A stretch of DNA of 11,619 nucleotides from G020348385 sp964410125. Lineage in GTDB: Bacteria; Acidobacteriota; Aminicenantia; Aminicenantales; Aminicenantaceae. The notes below the pieces were generated by a model that saw only the letters and a program-made list of their open reading frames with translations, had not been told where the DNA came from and did not search any database. Shown piece after piece: positions 1-5,023 of the stretch. The position numbers and the translations under genes were made by a program. Each line of letters starts with the position of its first letter. Positions within the stretch are counted from its first letter, which is position 1. Location: contig CAYPGQ010000133.1 in NCBI GenBank assembly GCA_964410125.1, positions 1 to 11,619 of the forward strand. Reading direction: 5' to 3'.

Positions 1-16
1 AAAACACTCCAATTTC

Positions 17-332
17 AATTTCGTAACGGGATACTTGATTACCGAACTTGTTTAACCTGGATTATTCACGGACCGAGGTTGCTGTAGATGCGAGGCGTGA
101 CCCATGCAGCTGTGGTAGTCCACCGCAAATGGGTCACAACAAAGCAGATGCAGTAAGACCGGTTCGCCCGAAGGGTAAAAAATGCCGATTGATATAAATA
201 GATTCTTCTTGAAAAGTTTTTTCATCATTGTCAGGATAAGTTCCTGGTATTGCTGAAGTAAAAAAGGCATCGGCATTTTTTATGAATAGTTCAGGTTAAT
301 TAAGGTAACAAGTATCCCGGTACCGAATTAAT
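17..332. repeat. Possible MITE-like element or structured RNA bounded by inverted repeats
   Basis: No convincing protein gene lies here. The ends are imperfect inverted repeats. CGGGATACTTG (27-37) pairs with CAAGTATCCCG (309-319). TTACC (39-43) pairs with GGTAA (304-308) after a one-base bulge. TTAACCTG-type sequence (53-59) pairs with CAGGTTA (292-298). Inside are a 9-bp perfect stem (97-105 with 129-137), a 14-bp perfect stem TAAAAAATGCCGAT (176-189) with its complement (269-282), and two small hairpins enclosed by that stem (210-215/219-224 and 232-236/242-246). The outer ends belong to the same repeat superfamily found elsewhere in the window. The nested layout fits a small non-autonomous mobile element or a folded RNA; the sequence alone does not decide. 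A 74-codon frame on the minus strand (52-276) crosses it but resembles no family I know. Confidence 0.45.
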
Positions 333-365
333 ATAGTTCCATAAATTCAGCACGGAATTTATATC

Positions 366-394
366 TTGCCCCAAATCGAATTATTGCGTAAAAT
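366..394 (+). promoter_or_regulatory. Predicted sigma-70-type promoter for the lipoprotein gene
   Basis: TTGCCC (366-371) and TAAAAT (389-394) are separated by exactly 17 bases. They match the -35 and -10 consensus at 4/6 and 5/6 positions. Transcription would begin near 401 and leave a leader of about 25-30 bases before the TTG/GTG start at 426/432. Sigma-factor preference in this organism is unknown, so this is a consensus match only. Confidence 0.42.
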
Positions 395-425
395 ACTGTG
401 CATTCTCGACAAAATTTTATAGGGT

Positions 426-983
426 TTGAAAGTGAGACAAAAAAATCCATCCAGAGCAAACAAAGTTCCCTTTTCATGCATCGTATTGTTAATCTCATGC
501 TTTATATGTTTGTTGATGAATTGCAAAAAACAGGCTACTAACCCAGACATCCCCAGTTCTCAAAATGAAAATAAATTATCAGTTTCTTGTAGCCCTTCTT
601 CAGGAAGCACAGGGACAGTACTGGATGTCACCATTTTTTGTGCAGGGAACTCAAAAGAGTTAAAGACATTTGGCCTGGAAATGACTTATGATCCGGCTAT
701 TTTTCAATATGAAAGCACTAGAAAAGGTGGTTTAACAGGAAGCTGGGCATCCGTGGATGGGAATGAAATCAGCTCAGGAAAATTGATTATTGGAGGATTC
801 ACAGGATCGGGAAATCCCGTCGTCGCAGGGAGTAATGGCAGCCTGGTTATAATCAAGATAAAAGTCATATACTCTGGAAACGAAAGCGGATTTACAAGAC
901 AGATTTCTATAAACAAATACTTAGACGACATCGTTGGTATGAGTCCCATGCCTACTTCTACAACGTTTACTTTTATAAAATAA
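426..983 (+). CDS. Putative lipoprotein with cohesin-like domain
   Basis: This is a small exported protein of 183-185 residues. The longest frame starts with TTG at 426, but GTG at 432 is better placed: AGGG at 421-424 sits seven bases before it. The N-terminus is basic (KVRQK, R10, K13) and is followed by a hydrophobic stretch of about residues 15-31. It ends in LLMNC-KK (Cys33), a lipobox-like site with an unusual Asn before the Cys; LISC (Cys25) is an alternative. Residues about 50-165 read like a cohesin-type beta-sandwich: an early GSTGTVLDVTI strand, FGLEMTYDPAIFQYES, then GKLIIGGFTG and GSLVIIKIKV strands. Cohesin-like folds mediate protein-protein contacts on the cell surface; no dockerin partner is visible here. 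The gene stands alone, is more AT-rich than tldD/tldE, and lies between two repeat clusters, which hints at transfer. Confident as a gene, moderate on the domain, low on its role. Confidence 0.75.
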   Translation: MKVRQKNPSRANKVPFSCIVLLISCFICLLMNCKKQATNPDIPSSQNENKLSVSCSPSSGSTGTVLDVTIFCAGNSKELKTFGLEMTYDPAIFQYESTRKGGLTGSWASVDGNEISSGKLIIGGFTGSGNPVVAGSNGSLVIIKIKVIYSGNESGFTRQISINKYLDDIVGMSPMPTSTTFTFIK

Positions 984-984
984 T

Positions 985-1110
985 CTCCCCTAATAATTTT
1001 GTACCGGGATACTTGATTACCTATTTTTAGGGGAGGGAAAAGCTTTAACCAGACTTTATAGAATTAAGGTAACAGGTACCCCGGTACGGAATTAATTTCG
1101 GAATTAATTT
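985..1110. repeat. Inverted repeat pair, GTATCC-type family, with 12-bp tandem duplication
   Basis: A reverse-orientation copy, GTACCGGGATACTTGATTAC (1001-1020), faces a forward copy, AGGTAACAGGTACCCCGGTA (1067-1086), with about 45 bases between. A separate 9-bp perfect stem, CTCCCCTAA (985-993) with TTAGGGGAG (1027-1035), starts just after the stop codon of the lipoprotein gene. The forward copy runs into a perfect tandem duplication of CGGAATTAATTT (1087-1098 and 1099-1110). No U-tract follows the stems, so a classic intrinsic terminator is not supported. Confidence 0.7.
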
Positions 1111-1136
1111 GTTGGCAACTTTATTTATGCTATAGT
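1109..1136 (+). promoter_or_regulatory. Possible promoter of the tldD-tldE operon
   Basis: TATAGT (1131-1136) is a 5/6 match to the -10 consensus. A weak -35 candidate, TTGTTG (1109-1114), lies 16 bases upstream, directly beside the tandem 12-mer that ends the repeat cluster. The leader would be about 35 bases and ends in a strong AGAGGAGGG ribosome site (1165-1173) before the ATG at 1178. The -35 half is poor, so confidence is low. Confidence 0.3.
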
Positions 1137-1177
1137 CGTATATATGTTTGAGTGTATAAAAATCAGAGGAGGGCTTT

Positions 1178-2710
1178 ATGAAAAAAATCACCAGACGGTC
1201 TTTTCTGAAGACCACTGCGCAGGCAGCAGCCGTCACGATAGCCGCCCCTGTTGTTTTGCCTGAAGGCTGGTACAGTTTTGCCAGTCCGGCAACAACAGGA
1301 TATTTCGAAAAAGAATTCGGCATATCGGACAGCCTATGCCAGAAGGTCCTTGCCAAGGCGCTGGCCAAAGGCGGCGACTATGCGGACCTGTACTTCGAGC
1401 ACACCATCAGCAATTACATCATGCTGGAGGACGGAAAAGTCAACAGGGCTTACAGCGATGTGGCGCTGGGTGCCGGCATTCGCACCGTAAAAGGCGACCA
1501 GGTCGGCTACGGATTCACGCAGGAGATGACCGAGGCGTCCATGCTGAACGCCGCCGGTACGGCAGCCACAATAGCCAATGCCAAAGCCACAAAACCTTCG
1601 AGCGAATTCAGATGGCTATTGACAAAAAGTCACTACCCCACCGATTTCAAACTCGTCTCGGCCCCGCTGGAGTCCAAGCTTCCCATAGTCCAGTCAGTCA
1701 ACGACAAATGTTTCTCCCTCTCTTCCCTTATCACCAAAGTCAATGCCCAATTCCATGACCAGCAGAAAAGGATTTTGGTCGTGACATCGGACGGTGTGAA
1801 GGCCGAAGACCTTCGCCCCAGAAACTACATCAGTGCTTTTGTCGTGGCCGAAAAAGACGGAAAACGCGAACAAGCCAGCTGGAATTTTGGCGGCCGAAAG
1901 GGTTTTGCCGCTTACACAGACGCAGCCGTGGCCGATGTTGCAAAAAAGGCCGTCGATAGCGCGCTGACCCTTTTTGATGCGGTTCAGCCACCTGCCGGCG
2001 AGATGCCGGTCGTATTGGGCCCAGGTGTAACCGGCGTACTCCTCCACGAGGCCATCGGGCACGGGATGGAAGCCGATTTCAACCGCAAGAAAATTTCTAC
2101 CTTTGCCACGATGATCGGCAAAAAAGTGGCCGAACCGTTCGTTACCATCGTCGATGACGGAACGATCCCGAATCTCACCGGTTCGATCAATTTCGACGAT
2201 GAAGGCACACCCGGCCAAAAAACCGTCCTGGTCGAAAAGGGTATCTTGAAGAGTTATCTCCACGATAAAATATCTGCCAAACACTACAAGGTTAAACCCA
2301 CAGGAAACGGCCGCCGGCAAAGTTATCAGCACTATGTGGTGCCCCGGATGCGGAACACCTACATGGAAGCCGGAACGGCAGCACCAGAGGATGTCATCAA
2401 GGGAGCCAAGAACGGCATCTATATCGAGAATGTGGCTAACGGACAAGTGAAAATAGGAGAAGGGGATTTTGCCTTTTATGTTTCTCAGGGACGATTGATC
2501 GAGAACGGCAAGCTCGCTGCTCCCATAAAGGACATCAACATCATGGGAAACGGGCCGAAAATGCTCGCAAATATCACCATGATGGGCAGTGACCTCGAGT
2601 TCTTTACAGGAGGCGGCGGAGCATGCGGCAAAGCCGGACAGGCAGTTCCCTGCAGCTTTGGACAACCAACATGCCTGGTAAAATCACTGACAGTCGGTGG
2701 AAGGCGATAA
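1178..2710 (+). CDS. tldD: TldD-type metalloprotease subunit with Tat signal
   Basis: This 510-residue protein is the catalytic subunit of the TldD/TldE (PmbA) peptidase family. In E. coli the pair degrades unfolded peptides, matures microcin B17 and acts on the CcdA antitoxin. The metal motif HExxxH is clear: H290-E291-A-I-G-H295, followed by GMEADFNRK as in TldD proteins. Cys483, in ACGKAGQAVP, matches the C-terminal cysteine that I recall as the third metal ligand in E. coli TldD. The C-terminus (GQPTCLVKSLTVGG) is also typical. The N-terminus adds what looks like a twin-arginine signal: ITRRSFLKTTAQAAAV, then a hydrophobic run to about residue 29. This makes it longer than E. coli TldD (481). 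The ATG at 1178 follows AGAGGAGGG (1165-1173). It is the first gene of an operon; tldE starts 15 bases after its stop. The substrate here is unknown, as no bacteriocin or toxin-antitoxin genes are nearby. Confidence 0.95.
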   Translation: MKKITRRSFLKTTAQAAAVTIAAPVVLPEGWYSFASPATTGYFEKEFGISDSLCQKVLAKALAKGGDYADLYFEHTISNYIMLEDGKVNRAYSDVALGAGIRTVKGDQVGYGFTQEMTEASMLNAAGTAATIANAKATKPSSEFRWLLTKSHYPTDFKLVSAPLESKLPIVQSVNDKCFSLSSLITKVNAQFHDQQKRILVVTSDGVKAEDLRPRNYISAFVVAEKDGKREQASWNFGGRKGFAAYTDAAVADVAKKAVDSALTLFDAVQPPAGEMPVVLGPGVTGVLLHEAIGHGMEADFNRKKISTFATMIGKKVAEPFVTIVDDGTIPNLTGSINFDDEGTPGQKTVLVEKGILKSYLHDKISAKHYKVKPTGNGRRQSYQHYVVPRMRNTYMEAGTAAPEDVIKGAKNGIYIENVANGQVKIGEGDFAFYVSQGRLIENGKLAAPIKDINIMGNGPKMLANITMMGSDLEFFTGGGGACGKAGQAVPCSFGQPTCLVKSLTVGGRR

Positions 2711-2725
2711 GGGAGGAGGACAGCC

Positions 2726-4048
2726 ATGAACAAAGAAATTCAAGAATTGACAGCTTGGACGATAAAAACAGCAAAAGCCGCCGGGGCTAATGACTGCAAG
2801 GTCAGCATCGGAAGCCAGCGGAATGTGGAGATCAGCTATCGGCAGCACAAGCCGGAAACCATCAAAGAAGCAACCACAAAACAACTTTACATCCATGTTT
2901 TCGTGAACGGGCGGTATTCCAGTCAGACGACCTCAGACCTGAGGAAAGACGCTTTGAAAGAGTTTATCGGAAATGCGATAGCCGCCACGAAACTTCTGGC
3001 AGAAGATCCCTACAGGAGTCTTCCCGATCCCAAATACTACAAGGGCCGCAAAGAAATGGACCTGGGAACGGTCGATCCTCAATATGCAAAATTCACCCCT
3101 GAAGAAAGACACAACCTGGTCAAAGCTATCGAAAATGCCGCCCTGGAAAAAGGCGGCGACAATGTGATCTCGGTGACGGCAGAAGAGAATGACGGTTATG
3201 CTGAGTCGGTAACCATGACCAGCAATGGCTTCGAGGGTTATGAGGAAGACACATTTTATGTGGCAGGAGCGGAAATGACGATCCAGGATGAGGGCGATCG
3301 CAGGCCGAATGGATACCACTACGTAGTGACATTGAATAAAAAGGATATGCCTTCCCCTGAGAAGATCGGAGCAGAGTGTGCCAGACGAACCAAGAATCTT
3401 CTCGGCGCAAAAAAAATCAAGACCGAGACCCTGCCGATCATTATCCAGAATCAGGGAGTCGGGAGAATTTTCGGGGGCTTTCTTCAAGCCATGACCGGGC
3501 GGAGCATCCAACAGAAGCAATCCTTCCTGGCCGACCAAAAAGGAAAGAAGGTCGGAAGTAAACATTTCACGATCATTGACGATCCGTTCGTGAAAAGCGG
3601 GTTGGGAAGCCGGTTGTTCGACGCCGATGGGTTCACCACAAAAAAAAGAGTAATGATCGACAAGGGCGTGTTGAAGGATTATTATGTGGATTGGTACTAC
3701 AGCAGGAAGCTGGAGTGGGAGCCGACCACGGGCGGGCCTACTAATCTGATCGTTCCTCCTGGGAAGAGATCTGTCAAAGAGATCATGAAGGATTTGGGTA
3801 GAGGCATTTACATCACAGGATTTATCGGCGGAAACTCCAATCCGACTACAGGAGATGCATCGATAGGGATTATCGGTCAGCTTTTCGAGGGAGGGAAGCC
3901 GGTGCAGGCCATCTCTGAGATGAACATCTCGGATAACCACCTGAAGCTCTGGAACAAGCTGATCGAGGTCGCCAACGACCCGTATCCCTACTCGAGCATG
4001 CGTTTTCCGAGCATGGTCTTCGAGGACATCGTCGTCTCCGGCCTCTGA
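2726..4048 (+). CDS. pmbA: TldE/PmbA-type partner of TldD
   Basis: This 440-residue member of the TldD/PmbA family corresponds to the non-catalytic partner (E. coli PmbA/TldE is 450). In the known complex it forms a heterodimer with TldD and helps build the closed substrate chamber. The family signature is clear in the second half: QGVGRIFGGFLQAM around residues 240-255, then KKVGSKHFTIIDDP, GLGSRLFDADG and GVLKDYYVDWYYSRK, ending in DIVVSGL. No HExxxH occurs, which is expected for TldE. No signal peptide is visible (MNKEIQELTAWTIKTAKAAG), unlike TldD upstream. The ATG at 2726 is preceded by GGGAGGAGGA (2711-2720) with a five-base spacer. The 15-base gap to tldD implies co-transcription. Its stop (TGA, 4046-4048) overlaps the first bases of a repeat structure. 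Family assignment is very secure; pairing with the adjacent TldD is inferred from operon structure. Confidence 0.94.
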   Translation: MNKEIQELTAWTIKTAKAAGANDCKVSIGSQRNVEISYRQHKPETIKEATTKQLYIHVFVNGRYSSQTTSDLRKDALKEFIGNAIAATKLLAEDPYRSLPDPKYYKGRKEMDLGTVDPQYAKFTPEERHNLVKAIENAALEKGGDNVISVTAEENDGYAESVTMTSNGFEGYEEDTFYVAGAEMTIQDEGDRRPNGYHYVVTLNKKDMPSPEKIGAECARRTKNLLGAKKIKTETLPIIIQNQGVGRIFGGFLQAMTGRSIQQKQSFLADQKGKKVGSKHFTIIDDPFVKSGLGSRLFDADGFTTKKRVMIDKGVLKDYYVDWYYSRKLEWEPTTGGPTNLIVPPGKRSVKEIMKDLGRGIYITGFIGGNSNPTTGDASIGIIGQLFEGGKPVQAISEMNISDNHLKLWNKLIEVANDPYPYSSMRFPSMVFEDIVVSGL

Positions 4049-4158
4049 TTAATAGGGGGACAGGATACTCTTTCACTTATTTCTCGATTATTCCCCTATT
4101 AATCGAGAAATAAGTGAAAGAGTATCCTGTCCCCATTTAACACTGTCCCCATTTAACA
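4047..4158. repeat. 35-bp perfect inverted repeat plus 16-bp tandem duplication (RAYT-associated)
   Basis: Positions 4056-4090 and 4100-4134 are exact reverse complements (35 bp) around a nine-base loop. The arms begin GGGGACAGGATACTC and end TCTCGATTA. The loop side offers a competing fold: GATTAATAGGGG (4047-4058, overlapping the tldE stop) is the exact complement of CCCCTATTAATC (4094-4105). After the right arm, CTGTCCCCATTTAACA is tandemly duplicated (4127-4142 and 4143-4158), and the second unit contains the rayT stop codon. The element separates the convergent tldE and rayT genes. It may end transcription from both sides, but no U-tract is present. Its position next to a RAYT gene suggests it is a transposase substrate. 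Confidence 0.9.
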
Positions 4159-4824
4159 CCCGTCCAACAATTTTTTCTTACGTCCTGGTTTTCTTTTCCG
4201 CAAGCACCTCCCCGTTATTTTTTCAAGCTCATCAATAAATTTATCATCACCCAATGGCCTTCCAGTTTTTGCATGTGATCTGAGGAGTTTTTTTTCAACA
4301 TCACTTGTTTCCTTGCTTAAATACGATGCCCAATCGGGGATTGATAACATCAAATGAAAATCCGTAAGGAGTTCATCTTTTCTTCCTGAAACATGAGCCA
4401 TTGCGCTCGACCAATAATAGTCTTCTGCTCTTTCTACGATTCCTGCTCGAACAGGATTCTGTTCAATATACCGAACTGCAGCATAAAGATGTTTTTCCTC
4501 CATTGGATATGAACTGAATCTAGCCTGCCAAAGATGGCCTTTCCAGTCATTCCGTATATTGATTGTTAAGGCATGTTTTCTTTCCGCTTCTCCGATCCCC
4601 TTTGCTAAAGCATTTTCCGTTTCAGGGACCGCAATTAAATGAATATGATTATCCATAATGCAATAAGCCCAGATTGCAATTCCAACTTTGTCAGCTTCTC
4701 GTTTTAGCAATTCACAATAACTCTTTTTATCCTTGTCAGAAAAGAAAACAACTTGTCGGCGATTTCCTCTGTTGATAACATGGTGAGGACAATCTGGAAT
4801 GACAATTCTAGGTAACCTAGCCAA
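4153..4824 (-). CDS. REP-associated tyrosine transposase (RAYT, Y1/IS200-like)
   Basis: This 223-residue HUH-type single-strand DNA nuclease belongs to the Y1 transposase superfamily. The metal-binding HUH motif is H60-I-H62 in YCIMDNHIHLIAVP, and the likely catalytic tyrosine is Y119 in YAAVRYIEQNPVRAG. The N-terminal PHHVINRGNRRQVVF and the C-terminal GRPLGDDKFIDELEKITGR followed by a basic tail (RKRKPGRKKK) are typical of RAYTs rather than of IS200 TnpA, which is shorter. Known RAYTs cut and join REP palindromes. The frame is full length and undamaged. The start appears to be TTG at 4824, with AAGG about eight bases upstream; no in-frame ATG fits as well. It is a single copy on the minus strand, AT-rich relative to its neighbours. 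It lies between a perfect repeat palindrome (4056-4134) and a solo arm (4990-5023) of related sequence, the layout expected of a REP-RAYT locus. No second transposase or accessory TnpB is present. Confidence 0.92.
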   Translation of the reverse strand: MARLPRIVIPDCPHHVINRGNRRQVVFFSDKDKKSYCELLKREADKVGIAIWAYCIMDNHIHLIAVPETENALAKGIGEAERKHALTINIRNDWKGHLWQARFSSYPMEEKHLYAAVRYIEQNPVRAGIVERAEDYYWSSAMAHVSGRKDELLTDFHLMLSIPDWASYLSKETSDVEKKLLRSHAKTGRPLGDDKFIDELEKITGRCLRKRKPGRKKKLLDGC

Positions 4825-4989
4825 TTTGAATACCTTATTTAAATAAAATGCATCAAAATTTATTCCAATCTATAAGACGTCAACAGCAGCTCAAATTTCT
4901 CAGAAAATCTCGAGGAAGGATTCGAGGGTTAACTATTTAAACAAATTGGAACTAGGACAATAAATCAAAAATTGAAATTACTGCACAGA
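4825..4989. other. AT-rich upstream region of the transposase gene, no gene seen
   Basis: This short AT-rich stretch lies between the rayT start and the next repeat copy. I see no ORF with coding character. The only structure is an eight-base inverted repeat, CCAATTTG (4821-4828) with CAAATTGG (4942-4949), and a five-base stem CTCGA/TCGAG near 4907-4924. Both are weak. The rayT promoter must lie here, reading leftward, but I could not pick a clear -35/-10 pair. Confidence 0.5.
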
Positions 4990-5023
4990 AAATAGGTGAA
5001 AGGGTATCCTGTCCCCAATTTAA
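4990..5023 (+). repeat. Solo arm of the GGGTATCCTGTCCCC repeat
   Basis: These 34 bases are identical to 9887-9920, nearly 5 kb away, and match the right arm of the palindrome at 4056-4134 over GTATCCTGTCCCC. The core is GGGTATCCTGTCCCCAATTT. No facing arm is present within 200 bases, so this is a half element. It abuts the stop codon of the ftsX-type gene (TAA, 5024-5026 on the minus strand). Confidence 0.9.

Noticed and set aside
52..276. A 74-codon minus-strand frame in the first repeat element
   Set aside because: There is no clear ribosome site or known domain, and it crosses the nested inverted repeats that better describe this region. A decayed protein gene cannot be fully excluded.
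1694..2665. Long open frame on the minus strand opposite tldD (about 323 codons)
   Set aside because: It lies wholly opposite a clear TldD gene with motifs and a ribosome site, and it shows no family resemblance; it is a shadow frame.
2933..3940. Long open frame on the minus strand opposite tldE (about 335 codons)
   Set aside because: It mirrors the tldE coding frame, and its protein is rich in His, Arg and Cys with no motif, as expected of a shadow.
4056..4134. Intrinsic terminator between tldE and rayT
   Set aside because: The stem is far longer than usual and no U-tract follows on either strand. It is better described as a repeat palindrome, although some termination effect is possible.
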